From NCBI GenBank assembly GCA_937925335.1, contig CALEWY010000070.1, forward strand, positions 1-64,000: a stretch of 64,000 bases of DNA, read 5' to 3'. The notes beneath the pieces were generated by a model. That model had not been told where the DNA came from and ran no database searches. It worked only from the letters and a program-made list of their open reading frames with translations. The translations under genes and the position numbers were made by a program. Source of the DNA: an uncultured Acidimicrobiales bacterium (GTDB taxonomy: Bacteria; Actinomycetota; Acidimicrobiia; Acidimicrobiales; SZUA-35). Of this stretch, positions 52,048 through 60,824 are shown piece by piece (within the stretch, counting starts at the first letter, position 1; each line of letters begins with the position of its first letter).

Positions 52048-52270
52048 GGCGGCTGTGGGGTGCAGGGGTGCACCCTGTGGCCGCCGGTGGGGCGTCTGGG
52101 GTTGGTCTGGCGGCTGTGGGGTGCGGGGGTGCACCCTGTGGCCGCCGGTGGGGCGTCTGGGGTTGGGCTGGCGGCTGTGGGGTGCGGGGGCGCACCGTGT
52201 GGCCGCCGGTGGCGGGTCTGGGGTTGGGCTGGCGGCTGTGGGGTGCGGGGGTGCACCCTGTGGCCGCCGG
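52048..52270. repeat. 61-bp tandem hairpin repeats between tRNA-Leu and clpP
   Basis: Units start at 52048, 52109, 52170 and 52231 (the last incomplete), an exact 61-bp period. Each has GGCGGC-TGTG-GGGTGC-N6-GCACCC-TGTG-GCCGCC, a nested hairpin with symmetric TGTG internal loops, then a 23-bp G-rich linker. The array fills most of the 312-bp gap and so holds the divergent promoter region of tRNA-Leu and clpP. No gene is seen in it. Confidence 0.92.
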
Positions 52271-52330
52271 AGAGGTTTGGTTTGTGGTGAGTCGCCAGAC
52301 CGGGGAAGGGTTTGGGTACCATCTGGCCCT

Positions 52331-52927
52331 ATGACTACCCCTGGAATGCCCTTCGCTGACGGCGGCGCCCCGAGTGGATTCGGCTTCGACATCTACCAGC
52401 AGCTCTTGAGCTCACGAATCGTGTTCCTCGGCCAGCAGGTCGACGACACGATTTCCAATGCGATCGCAGCGCAGATGCTCTATCTCGCCGGGCAAGACTC
52501 CGAGAAGGACATCTGGCTCTACATCAACTCGCCGGGTGGCTCGGTCACCGCGGGTATGGCGATCTACGACACGATGCAGTTCGTGAAGCCCGACGTCGCC
52601 ACCGTGTGTCTCGGCCTCGGCGCCTCGATGGGGCAGTTCCTGCTCACCGCTGGCGCAGCCGGCAAGCGCTTCGCCCTTCCACACGCTCGCATCCTCATGC
52701 ACCAGCCAAGCGCTGGTGTGCAGGGCCAAGCCAGCGATATTGCGATCCAGGCCGAGAACCTCGTGCGCATCAAGCGTGAGATGGCTGAGCTCATCGCGGA
52801 GCACTCCGGCCAAGACGTCGAGACCGTGATCAACGACTCCGACCGTGACAAGTGGTTCACCGCTCAAGAAGCCTGCGACTACGGCCTCTTCGACAAGGTG
52901 ATCACCAAGGCTGGCGAGCTCGCCTAA
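52331..52927 (+). CDS. clpP: ATP-dependent Clp protease proteolytic subunit
   Basis: 198 aa serine protease. The nucleophile is in [11 protein letters not shown], the His in ARILMHQPS, and the oxyanion region is [18 protein letters not shown]. It forms the barrel that degrades unfolded and tmRNA-tagged proteins with ClpX or ClpC. ATG 52331 ([12 protein letters not shown]) is chosen because the open frame upstream runs through the repeat array. No second clpP or clpX follows, so this is likely a separate paralogue or a stand-alone clpP. Confidence 0.95.
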   Translation: MTTPGMPFADGGAPSGFGFDIYQQLLSSRIVFLGQQVDDTISNAIAAQMLYLAGQDSEKDIWLYINSPGGSVTAGMAIYDTMQFVKPDVATVCLGLGASMGQFLLTAGAAGKRFALPHARILMHQPSAGVQGQASDIAIQAENLVRIKREMAELIAEHSGQDVETVINDSDRDKWFTAQEACDYGLFDKVITKAGELA

Positions 52928-52954
52928 GTCGAGCCTCGCCGCTGGGCACCATCG

Positions 52955-53419
52955 CTAGCCGACGAGAGCGTCGTTGACCGTGGCGCTGCCGCGACCCGCG
53001 CCACGCATCCTGAGCGGCAACGCGACTGCGGGCGCAAACATTGCAATTCCGAAGAGCCCTCCGTAAATCTGGAGGGCTCCGAAGTATGCGAAGCCAACAA
53101 CGATCACCGAGATCAAGACGGCGATATTGACGATCGCTGTCCCGGCTGGTGGCGCACCACGAGGTCCGACGGCGCGCAGTGCACCGATCGCTCCGAGGCC
53201 GATTGCGATGCTGAAGAAGCCCATCAGAAGACTGGTTCCTTGGAAGAGATCCCACGCGGCGGCGTCCTGCCCGCTCACTCGGATCTGGCCCAGTTCGTCG
53301 AAGCGCTGCTTCAACGGGTCGCCCGCAAGTTCGGCGGCGTGGACCGCCGTGTGCAGTGCTCCGATCGCAATGAAGCCGATACTTCCAATGACATAGGTGG
53401 TTCGAGCAAGTTTCAACAT
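52955..53419 (-). CDS. Four-helix membrane protein
   Basis: 154 aa from ATG 53419 (or 157 from ATG 53428). Four hydrophobic helices: TYVIGSIGFIAIGALHTAVH, LFQGTSLLMGFFSIAIGLGA, TAIVNIAVLISVIVVGFAYF and IYGGLFGIAMFAPAVALP. The arrangement resembles small uncharacterised membrane proteins of actinobacteria. It is divergent from a TetR gene with an 11-bp inverted repeat between them that touches its start, so it is the probable target of that regulator. Confidence 0.75.
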   Translation of the reverse strand: MLKLARTTYVIGSIGFIAIGALHTAVHAAELAGDPLKQRFDELGQIRVSGQDAAAWDLFQGTSLLMGFFSIAIGLGAIGALRAVGPRGAPPAGTAIVNIAVLISVIVVGFAYFGALQIYGGLFGIAMFAPAVALPLRMRGAGRGSATVNDALVG

Positions 53420-53423
53420 GTGG

Positions 53424-53459
53424 CACATTGTGACAGAAATTCACTCACGTCACAATGTG
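53424..53459. promoter_or_regulatory. Inverted-repeat operator between TetR and the membrane-protein gene
   Basis: CACATTGTGAC (53424-53434) and GTCACAATGTG (53449-53459) form a perfect 11-bp inverted repeat with a 14-bp centre. Each arm holds its own palindrome, CACAWTGTG, so two TetR dimers could bind 27 bp apart. It covers the start region of the membrane-protein gene and lies 24 bp before the TetR start codon. Confidence 0.7.
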
Positions 53460-53483
53460 TCATGAGTCGCTTATCATGCTGTG

Positions 53484-54092
53484 ATGCCAACCCGAGCTGA
53501 ACAGCGTCGATCGACCTTGCTCGCGTTGGGCGACGCTGCCGTTGATCTCTTCGAAGAGCGCGGATCGAGTGTCACGGCCGACGAGATTGCCGAGCGTGCT
53601 GGTGTCTCTCGGCGCACCCTCCATCGCTGGTGTGACGCGAAAGAAGAGCTCGCCTTCGTTCACCCGGTGCTTTGGCTCGACGTGTTCACCGATGCGCTTG
53701 CCGCCATCGATGCCGACGCCCAGGTTCAGCCTGCAGCGACTCCGTCGGTACCAACCCTGCCCTCGGTCAGGCTCCAGCAGGCCTCGATGGCGATCGCTCG
53801 GCACATCGACGCCGACCCCGAACCACCTCGGCGAGCGTTTCTCGTCGCAGCCGGCGACCCGGGACTACTTCGAGGTTTCCACGCCGTCTACCAACGCTGG
53901 GTCGACGTCGTTGCCGCTGAGGCCGAGGCCGCAGGAGCGGACGCGTTCGATGCCCGAGTGATCGGGTCGGCCGTGATGGGCATGGTCGATGCCGCGACGC
54001 GGGCGTGGTTGTTCGGATCAACATTCGAGGAATCGCTTACCCGAGGGCTCGCGTCGATTGCGGTGTTGCTCGAACGCCTCGACGAAGTCTGA
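53484..54092 (+). CDS. TetR-family transcriptional regulator
   Basis: 202 aa. The helix-turn-helix is RRSTLLALGDAAVDLFEERGSSVTADEIAERAGVSRRTLHRWCDAKEELAF. The variable C-terminal domain has a long helical pattern. ATG 53484 is used, with GTG 53481 adjacent. The divergent membrane-protein gene and the inverted repeat between them suggest local autoregulation. Confidence 0.9.
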   Translation: MPTRAEQRRSTLLALGDAAVDLFEERGSSVTADEIAERAGVSRRTLHRWCDAKEELAFVHPVLWLDVFTDALAAIDADAQVQPAATPSVPTLPSVRLQQASMAIARHIDADPEPPRRAFLVAAGDPGLLRGFHAVYQRWVDVVAAEAEAAGADAFDARVIGSAVMGMVDAATRAWLFGSTFEESLTRGLASIAVLLERLDEV

Positions 54093-54173
54093 TCGCCATC
54101 GGATGAGCTGGGGGTGGCAGCGCCCGTCGTTCCGGTCGAAGTTCAGAACAAATGGGACCTGACCCCTGAACTG

Positions 54174-54911
54174 CTAGCTCGCTGCGGCGACTCGATCGCC
54201 CCACGCTGTTGTGGCAAGTGTTCGAAGTTCGGACACTGCGGCAGCTTTGCCGTCGGCGTGTTTGAACATCCACGATCCGGAGATCAACACGTTGGCGCCG
54301 GCTCCCGCCGCTCCGCCGACCGTTGACGAGCTGATGCCGCCGTCGACTTCGAGGTCGATCCAATGGTCGGCCTGATCGAGCATGGCTCGGGCCGCAGCCA
54401 CCTTCGGCTCCATCGATGCGATGTAGGCCTGGCCACCGAAACCGGGGTTGACGGTCATCACGAGCAACATGTCGAGCAGATCGGTGACACTCGCGACGGT
54501 TTCGATCGGTGTGTGCGGATTGAGGGCGACAGCAGCGCCGGCTCCGAGCTCACGAATCATGGCGAGCGTCCGGTGGAGGTGCGTGCAGGTCTCGGCGTGG
54601 ACGATGATCAGCTGACAACCGGCCTCGATGAACGACGGGATCAGGTGGTCGGGCTCCTCGATCATCATGTGCGCTTCGAACGGCACCGATACCGCTGAGC
54701 GACACGATGCGATCACATCCGCCCCGAAGGTGAGGTTCGGCACGAATCGGCCGTCCATCACATCCCATTGGATTCGGTCGACGCCAGCATCCTCGAGCGC
54801 CACGCACTCATCGGCGAGGCGAGCGAAGTCAGCCGGGAGGACCGACGGGACGATCTTGATCGCCGGAATCTCGGTGTTGGATGGGGCGGGCGGAAGATGC
54901 TCGACAGACAC
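54174..54911 (-). CDS. rpe: Ribulose-phosphate 3-epimerase
   Basis: 245 aa TIM barrel. It links ribulose 5-phosphate and xylulose 5-phosphate in the pentose phosphate pathway. Landmarks are IVPSVLPADFARL, VMDGRFVPNLTFG, the metal/acid site in HAET, LVMTVNPGFGGQAYI, and the phosphate loop LEVDGGISSSTV. The start is GTG 54911, and the first roughly 18 residues extend beyond the usual family start (KIVPSVLPADF). Confidence 0.94.
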   Translation of the reverse strand: MSVEHLPPAPSNTEIPAIKIVPSVLPADFARLADECVALEDAGVDRIQWDVMDGRFVPNLTFGADVIASCRSAVSVPFEAHMMIEEPDHLIPSFIEAGCQLIIVHAETCTHLHRTLAMIRELGAGAAVALNPHTPIETVASVTDLLDMLLVMTVNPGFGGQAYIASMEPKVAAARAMLDQADHWIDLEVDGGISSSTVGGAAGAGANVLISGSWMFKHADGKAAAVSELRTLATTAWGDRVAAAS

Positions 54912-54950
54912 GGTGGCCCATCATGCCAGGCCCGCCGTAGCGTGGCACCT

Positions 54951-56213
54951 GTGACGACCAAGGGCGACTCATTCAGCGATCTCTACACGGTGGCCGCCGA
55001 GCGCATGGTTGCCGGCGGAGCAGCCCTCGGACGCCTCGGCGATGGCCGGGTCGCAATCGCCGATGGAGCGATCGCTGGGGAGACGATCGAGCTGTCGGTC
55101 ACCAAGGCGGCGAAGCGCCATGTCGAGGGCCGGGCCGTCTCGGTCGACGTGCCGAGCAAACATCGGGTCGACCCTCCGTGTGCACACGCTCACGCTCTCG
55201 GCGGCCGTCATGATCTCTCGTGCGGCGGCTGCGATTGGCAACACATCGAGCCGAGCGCGGCATCCGCCTTTCGCCGCGACATCGTCGTCGATTCGCTTCG
55301 CAGGATCGGCAAGGTCGCCGAGCCTGAGGTCGTGGTCGGCCCTGAGCTCGATGCCAGCAACTACCGCACCATCGTTCGCGCCGGTGTGGCCGATGGCCGA
55401 GCAGGGTTTCGCCGCCCCGGTTCTCACGACCTTGCATCGGTCGATTCGTGTCTCGTCGCCCATCCGCTCGCCGAAGACATCGTGCTGAACGGTCGATTCC
55501 CCGGCGCCTCCGAGATCGAAATCACCGTCGGAGCGAGAACACAGGAGCGCCTGGTGCTCGTCACGCCGTCTCCGGCTGCGGCCGACGCTCAGGTGCCCGA
55601 TGGAGTCATCGTCGTCGCCCAGAACGGCACGCTGCACCAGGGCCCTCAGGGCTATGTGCACGAAGTGATCGACGGGCACCGGTACCGGATCTCAGCCGAC
55701 TCGTTCTTCCAGTGCCGACCAGACGGCGCCGACGTTCTCGTCGACACGGTTCGCACCGCACTCGGCGGAGCACTCGACGTGCCCGGCCAACGGTTGCTCG
55801 ACGCTTATGGAGGTGTTGGCCTCTTCGGTGTCGCACTCGGAGCTGGCCACCACGTCGTCAACGTCGAGGCGAACCCATCCTCGATCGCCGACGCCAAGGT
55901 CAACATGGCCGAGTCCGGAGCTGCCTCCTACGAAGTCGTCCGTTCGAACGTCGAAGACTGGACCCCCGAACCCTTCGATGTGGTCGTCGCCGACCCGGCT
56001 CGACGAGGCCTTGACCAAGCCGGTGTCGACGTGCTCGCGGCAACGGGGGCATCGACCCTCGTGCTCGTCAGCTGTGATCCGGCGTCGCTGGGTCGCGATG
56101 CCCGCATGTTGATCGAAGCGGGCTTCGAGCTCGGTCAGGTCACCACGGTCGACCTGTTCAGCCAGACCTCACACGTGGAAGCGGTCAGTACGTTTCGCCG
56201 GATGAAATCGTGA
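54951..56213 (+). CDS. TrmA/RlmD-type class I SAM-dependent RNA methyltransferase
   Basis: 420 aa. An N-terminal TRAM-like domain (about 5-65) is followed by a cysteine cluster (PPCAHA and LSCGGCDWQH, plus a later DSC) as in the [4Fe-4S] uridine-C5 methyltransferases. The SAM site is DAYGGVGLFGVAL, and the catalytic Cys is in VSCDPASLGRD. The target (tRNA U54 or 23S rRNA uridine) cannot be told from sequence alone. The start is GTG 54951, 39 bp from divergent rpe. Its 3' end overlaps the convergent GGDEF/EAL gene by 29 bp. Confidence 0.9.
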   Translation: MTTKGDSFSDLYTVAAERMVAGGAALGRLGDGRVAIADGAIAGETIELSVTKAAKRHVEGRAVSVDVPSKHRVDPPCAHAHALGGRHDLSCGGCDWQHIEPSAASAFRRDIVVDSLRRIGKVAEPEVVVGPELDASNYRTIVRAGVADGRAGFRRPGSHDLASVDSCLVAHPLAEDIVLNGRFPGASEIEITVGARTQERLVLVTPSPAAADAQVPDGVIVVAQNGTLHQGPQGYVHEVIDGHRYRISADSFFQCRPDGADVLVDTVRTALGGALDVPGQRLLDAYGGVGLFGVALGAGHHVVNVEANPSSIADAKVNMAESGAASYEVVRSNVEDWTPEPFDVVVADPARRGLDQAGVDVLAATGASTLVLVSCDPASLGRDARMLIEAGFELGQVTTVDLFSQTSHVEAVSTFRRMKS

Positions 56214-58374
56214 GGGCGTGGCCGAGGTCGAGACCTTGGCCGAACCGGGTCTCCAGAGCCGGACGCAGCATCGGACGAGCGAGCAGGTAACCCTGGCCGT
56301 GTCCGCAACCGAGTTCGGTGAGGGCTTCGAGCTGCTCGAGGCTTTCGATGCCCTCAGCGGTCACGCTGATATTGAGCGTCTGGCCGAGCTCCACGATCGA
56401 CTGCACAACCTCCCGGTAGCGGTCCGAGCGAATCATGCCGTCGACAAATGCTCGATCGATCTTGACGCCGCTGACATCGAATTCTGCGAGGCGGTGGAGG
56501 CTGGCTCGACCGGTTCCGAAGTCGTCGATGTGAATCTGGTGGCCGGCGTCGGTGAGGCGGCGAATGGCGTCGGAGGCATCACCGAAGCTGGCGAAACTGT
56601 CGCGTTCGGTGAGCTCCAGGCTCAATGGAATCGCTGCGTTGAAGGACTGGAAGACCTCGACAAGGCCGGGGCGTTCGAACGTGCGAGCCGAGAGATTGAC
56701 CCACACGCCGAATTCTTCGAGCTGGTCGCGATGGGCGTACCAATCGTTCAGGCGTGTGCTCGCTTCGTTGATGACCCATTCGTCGAGTTCGAGAATGAGC
56801 TGGCTTTCCTCGGCGATCGGCACGAACTCGTCAGGGCCGACGAGGCCGAGCGTTGGGTGGTCCCATCGGACGAGCGCTTCGACACCGGCGAGATGTTTGC
56901 TTGCCAGGTTGAACATCGGCTGGAAGACGAGGCCCATTTGGCCGTTGGCGATGGCTGCCCCGAGTTGGTCCGCCAACTCCATCTTGCGGCTGACCTTCAT
57001 GCCGATGTCAGCGTCGAACAATCGAATGCCTGACCCGCCGTTGCGCTTGGCGGCGTACATCGCAGCATCGGCTCGAGCGAGGATTCGCGTGGGGTCGCTG
57101 TCGCCTCGGCGACAGGTTGCAACGCCGAGGGAGGCTCGCACCTTCCGTCGTTCGGGGCCGACCGAGATCGGCTCCCCAAGGCTCTCGAGCAAGTGCTGGC
57201 CGATCTCGACGACGGCTTCTGACCGACGTTCGCCCGGCACCACGATCACGAACTCGTCGCCGCCGGGCCGGAAGGCTTCGGCGCCTGGAGGAAGCACCGA
57301 CGAGAAACGCTTTGCGACGGACACGAGCAGTTCATCGCCGGCTTGATGGCCGAGGTTGTTGTTGACCCACGTGAACTGGTCGAGGTCGACCGCAATCATC
57401 GAAAACGGAGCGGCCACGTTGGCGAGTTCTTCGATGCGCAACGTGAGGCGCAATCGATTGCCGAGGCCGGTGAGCGCATCGTTGAGCGCCGCGCGCTCGA
57501 GGGTTTGCTCGAAGCTGTAGCGGTCGACCAACAGCCCTGCGAGCCGGGCGACGAGGCCGTGCACACTGAGTTCTTCGTTCCTTGGGCGTTCGGCCGAGAA
57601 ACGAAGCACCTCGACGTGCCCGTTCACGTTTCCGTTCGGGTCCTGAGCCGGGGTCGAGACAACCGATGCGATGCCGGTGCCGTCGAGAACTGTGCGCCAG
57701 TGCGGAAGATCTGCTGCAAAGGGCTCGAAGTAGGAGAACCCACGCTGAGCGGCCTCAGAAAGATTCGGGGCAACGGTTTGGATCGCACTCGCTGGGACTC
57801 CGACCAGGCGGTTGGCGATCGCGTCGTCGACAGCACCGGAGTGAACCGAGATCATCTTCCCGTTCTCGATCAGGTGGATGATGACGATCGATCCGTCGAC
57901 ATGACGTTCGAGCATGTTGACCAGTAGGCCCGCGACCTGTTCGATGTTGGCCCCGGGCACCGCAGTTTCGAGAATTTCGATCTGCTCAACGGCCAACATC
58001 TCGGCGCGGCGCCGCTCGTCGACCAGGTTGACGTGCAGAAGAATCGCGCCGTGAGAGATCGCCTCGCCCGCGAGATCGAGACTTGACCAGTGCCCGTCGG
58101 CGTTTCGAACGCGGTAGTCGCTCGGGGGATGAAGACCCTCGAACTCGGTCACCGATGCCATTGCCTCGAGAGCCTTCTGGTGATCGGCCGGGTGCACGAT
58201 TTCCATCGCCGACGATTCGTTGCCGGGCGTGAAATCGAGGCCGAGCAAGGCGGTCAGTTCCGGTGTGGCGGATCGGACGTTCCACTCGTCGTCCAAGACG
58301 GCAGCGAGCTGTGATCCATCACGAAACTCCGTGAGGAGCTGGTCCCAGTCTGGGGTTTGTGTCACCGATGCCAC
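56185..58374 (-). CDS. PAS-GAF-GGDEF-EAL cyclic di-GMP protein
   Basis: 729 aa. A PAS domain (about 15-125) and a GAF-like domain (about 135-290) precede a diguanylate cyclase domain with intact RPGGDEFVIVV, and a phosphodiesterase domain with intact GVEALVRW, WVNLSARTF, LELTERD, IHIDDFGTG, VKIDRAFV and TAEGIES. Both activities are possible. The RxxD product-inhibition site before GGDEF is missing. No membrane helix is seen, so it is a cytoplasmic sensor. Start: GTG 58374. With the HD-GYP gene it shows c-di-GMP signalling in this organism. Confidence 0.93.
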   Translation of the reverse strand: MASVTQTPDWDQLLTEFRDGSQLAAVLDDEWNVRSATPELTALLGLDFTPGNESSAMEIVHPADHQKALEAMASVTEFEGLHPPSDYRVRNADGHWSSLDLAGEAISHGAILLHVNLVDERRRAEMLAVEQIEILETAVPGANIEQVAGLLVNMLERHVDGSIVIIHLIENGKMISVHSGAVDDAIANRLVGVPASAIQTVAPNLSEAAQRGFSYFEPFAADLPHWRTVLDGTGIASVVSTPAQDPNGNVNGHVEVLRFSAERPRNEELSVHGLVARLAGLLVDRYSFEQTLERAALNDALTGLGNRLRLTLRIEELANVAAPFSMIAVDLDQFTWVNNNLGHQAGDELLVSVAKRFSSVLPPGAEAFRPGGDEFVIVVPGERRSEAVVEIGQHLLESLGEPISVGPERRKVRASLGVATCRRGDSDPTRILARADAAMYAAKRNGGSGIRLFDADIGMKVSRKMELADQLGAAIANGQMGLVFQPMFNLASKHLAGVEALVRWDHPTLGLVGPDEFVPIAEESQLILELDEWVINEASTRLNDWYAHRDQLEEFGVWVNLSARTFERPGLVEVFQSFNAAIPLSLELTERDSFASFGDASDAIRRLTDAGHQIHIDDFGTGRASLHRLAEFDVSGVKIDRAFVDGMIRSDRYREVVQSIVELGQTLNISVTAEGIESLEQLEALTELGCGHGQGYLLARPMLRPALETRFGQGLDLGHALTISSGETY

Positions 58375-58454
58375 AGAGGTGTATCGGCTGGTTCTAGCCC
58401 GAGGTTAAGGGGCGAAACACCTCGCTGAGAGGCTGGTTTGGCCTAGGTCAGTGG

Positions 58455-59333
58455 TCACTTGTTGCTGGCCTGTTTCGCTCGGCGGGCATCACCCGCCGCG
58501 AGCAATGCCGCTCGGTTGTCGTCATTGACGAGCATGAAGTTCTCGCGCCAGTCATCGCTGCCCCATTCGACGGGCGCTTGCACGGTGGTCCGAGGAACGA
58601 TTGCGGACTCCACAACATCGAGAGCGAGCGACACGATCGATCGTTGCATCTCTGTGTCACCTGGTTTGCCGGTTGGGTTGCCGAGCGGGAAGTCGACGAA
58701 CACGAAACGCGGAACGCCCGCTTCTTCGACGATGTCGCGGCCGCTTCCGATGACGACGGTCGGAACCCCGTTTGCCTCAAGGTGGCGTGCAACCAGACTC
58801 ACGGTCTGGTGGCAGACGGGTCAAAGGGGAACGAGCAGGACAACATCGACATCGTCTTCTTCGCACCAGGTGCGAATCTGTTCGGCGTCGAGCCCCGTCT
58901 TGCGTTGGCTGTATTCGGTCGGCACACCGAAGAATCGGTGGTTCAGCTCACCGATTCGACCGGCTTCAACCTGTTCGGCCAGACGGGTCAACGGCAGGTA
59001 GGTCTCCGTGTCATTGGTGTGGGTGGCGTCTTTGTCCCACGAGAGATCCTCGGTGAACATTCGGCCCGGCATGTCGGCGACGGAGTGGTGGTAGACCTGC
59101 TTTGGTAGCGGTGATTTGCCGTCCGGAGCATCCTCAGCATGGAGGAACGTGGTGGTGACCACGGCGACCTTTGCCTCGTTCAGCGGCTTGTCGAGCGAAG
59201 CGAACGGCACATCGTCAAACGCCGCCCATTGGTACGGAACTTCGTACCCATGAGCGGCGTAATACTCGCGTGATTTGTCGATGTAGCTGACGTAGGTGCG
59301 GTGAGCGACCCGGCGATTCGGCGTTTCGGTCAT
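58455..59333 (-). CDS. GrdB-like selenoprotein (UGA read as selenocysteine, codon 171)
   Basis: The frame from ATG 59333 to the stop at 58455 is 293 codons with one internal TGA (58823-58821). Before it: THTNDTETYLPLTRL and FFGVPTEYSQRK, typical of the glycine/betaine/sarcosine reductase selenoprotein B family. Across it: VVLLVPL-Sec-PVCHQTVSLVARHL, which puts Sec171 and Cys174 in a U-x-x-C redox motif. After it: VIGSGRDIVEEAGVPRFVF. A 7-bp hairpin starts 10 nt after the UGA. A Cys in place of Sec would give the CxxC form of the family. Function is unknown. The acyltransferase gene ends 10 bp upstream. Confidence 0.85.
58792..58810 (-). promoter_or_regulatory. Candidate bacterial SECIS hairpin
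   Basis: On the coding strand ACCAGAC-CGTGA-GTCTGGT is a perfect 7-bp stem with a 5-base loop, beginning 10 nt after the UGA at 58823-58821. The loop therefore lies 18-22 nt from UGA. Bacterial SECIS elements lie directly downstream of UGA and carry a G in the first bases of a small apical loop, which fits (second base G). Function is inferred. Confidence 0.7.
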
Positions 59334-59343
59334 AGGACCGACA

Positions 59344-60711
59344 CTACGCAGCCTTGATGCTCCGGTGCCAGATGATGACGAGCCCGAGCATGCCCACGAC
59401 CGCTCCGGTGATCTCGCCGATGACCCACAACTTGATCGAAGCGGAGACGAACCCAGCAGCGAGCAGCATGGAGAGCTGGCCGCCGTTCCAGGCGATTCGG
59501 GGAGCGAGGAGTGCACGTTGTTCGAAGCGAGCGACGACGGCGACGATGCCGGCGAGGAACACGATCGAGAGGCCGATGAGCGGCATCTTCTGGAGCCACC
59601 AAGCGCCGGTTCCAACCACGGCGGTCGGGAGCTGGCCGAGGGCGTAGAGCACGGCGCCGGCTGCGGCGGCTGCAGTCATGTGCCAGAGGTAGACCGACAT
59701 GGCGACGGTGTTGGCGCCGACGACGGCAGCCCAGGCCCTCTTGTTTGCCGAGAGCCAGCGATTGATTGCGGGAGCGGCGGCGAGGGCAGTGGCGGAGTAG
59801 GCGGCACCGAAGAGAAGAAGAGCGATCGTCGGTGGGTTGGCCGGTGAGTGCTCGATGCCACCGATGTTGACCATGGTGGTGGGGTAGGGGCCGACGGTCA
59901 CGGCGGCGAGAGCAGCGACCCAGAAGCCGCCGGCGAGAGCAACGAGGCGACGACCGGTGGGCAGAAGGCCATCTCGCCATGCGAACCCAGCGATCTGGAA
60001 GAGGAGCCAGCCGAGAACCCAGTTCATCTGGGGCAGGTAGGGCACACCGGCGAGACGGATGGCCTCGATCACGAGGAAGAGGGCGACGCCGCCGCCAGCG
60101 ATCAGAGCAGGGTTCTTGCGGAAGGCAGGAAGCACGTAGGGAGCGATCGCAGTGTCGATCGTGTAGTTGGCGAGGAACCACAGCGGGATCGCCGCAGCGA
60201 GTGCGCCAGCGGCGGCCAGTTCGCCGACACCGGCGAGGTAGGCAGCGCCCAAGATGACGAGCCAGGTGGTGGCGAGCACCACTGCGGGAGCGACCATACG
60301 ACGCAGGCGAGCGATCACCCAATCTTGTGGCCGGCCGCCCTTGGCCCCGTCGTTGGAGCGATTGTGTGAGTCGAGGGAGATGGCTGAGGAGAAGCCACCG
60401 ACGACGAAGAAGAGCGGCATGACTTGGAAGAGCCAGGTGATCCACTGCATCTGCGGGGCGAACTCGAGTGCATTACCGCCCTCCACCGCGCCGCTGGCGC
60501 CGATGGTGAGGGAGACCGCTGCCCAGTGGCCAAAGGCCACGGCGCACATGGCGACGGCCCGATAGAAGTCGACCGCACGGTTGCGGTCGGACTTGGCCTG
60601 GCCTGCCAGGTCAGCAAGAGATGGGTTTGAACGAGATGGGGAAGCGCTCTTCTGAGTAGCACTCTTGTCACGAGCACTCTTTTCAGGAACGGAGATGGCT
60701 GCACGAGTCAT
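59344..60711 (-). CDS. Acyltransferase 3 family membrane protein
   Basis: 455 aa with about ten membrane helices. The family start is RNRAVDFYRAVAMCAVAFGHW, with the Arg and His of acyltransferase_3 (OafA/YrhL type). Such enzymes add acetyl or succinyl groups to sugars, lipids or antibiotics at the membrane. A basic, Lys/Ser-rich leader of about 40 residues precedes the domain. The selenoprotein gene follows 10 bp downstream on the same strand, so they may share a transcript. Confidence 0.88.
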   Translation of the reverse strand: MTRAAISVPEKSARDKSATQKSASPSRSNPSLADLAGQAKSDRNRAVDFYRAVAMCAVAFGHWAAVSLTIGASGAVEGGNALEFAPQMQWITWLFQVMPLFFVVGGFSSAISLDSHNRSNDGAKGGRPQDWVIARLRRMVAPAVVLATTWLVILGAAYLAGVGELAAAGALAAAIPLWFLANYTIDTAIAPYVLPAFRKNPALIAGGGVALFLVIEAIRLAGVPYLPQMNWVLGWLLFQIAGFAWRDGLLPTGRRLVALAGGFWVAALAAVTVGPYPTTMVNIGGIEHSPANPPTIALLLFGAAYSATALAAAPAINRWLSANKRAWAAVVGANTVAMSVYLWHMTAAAAAGAVLYALGQLPTAVVGTGAWWLQKMPLIGLSIVFLAGIVAVVARFEQRALLAPRIAWNGGQLSMLLAAGFVSASIKLWVIGEITGAVVGMLGLVIIWHRSIKAA

Positions 60712-60824
60712 GTCCTCTATTCAGCCGGAAGGACAGGCTCCGGTCTGCCCAGACAAACCCCCAAAGCCCCCTAGGGAAAACCTTCGCCGACTGGGGAGTT
60801 CAGCGGATCTGTAACCCTGTGCGG

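Noticed and set aside
58455-59333. Reading the internal TGA as a simple nonsense mutation
   Set aside because: The frame continues intact for 121 codons, the TGA replaces a redox residue with a Cys three positions on, and a well-placed hairpin follows. Kept as the alternative to test.
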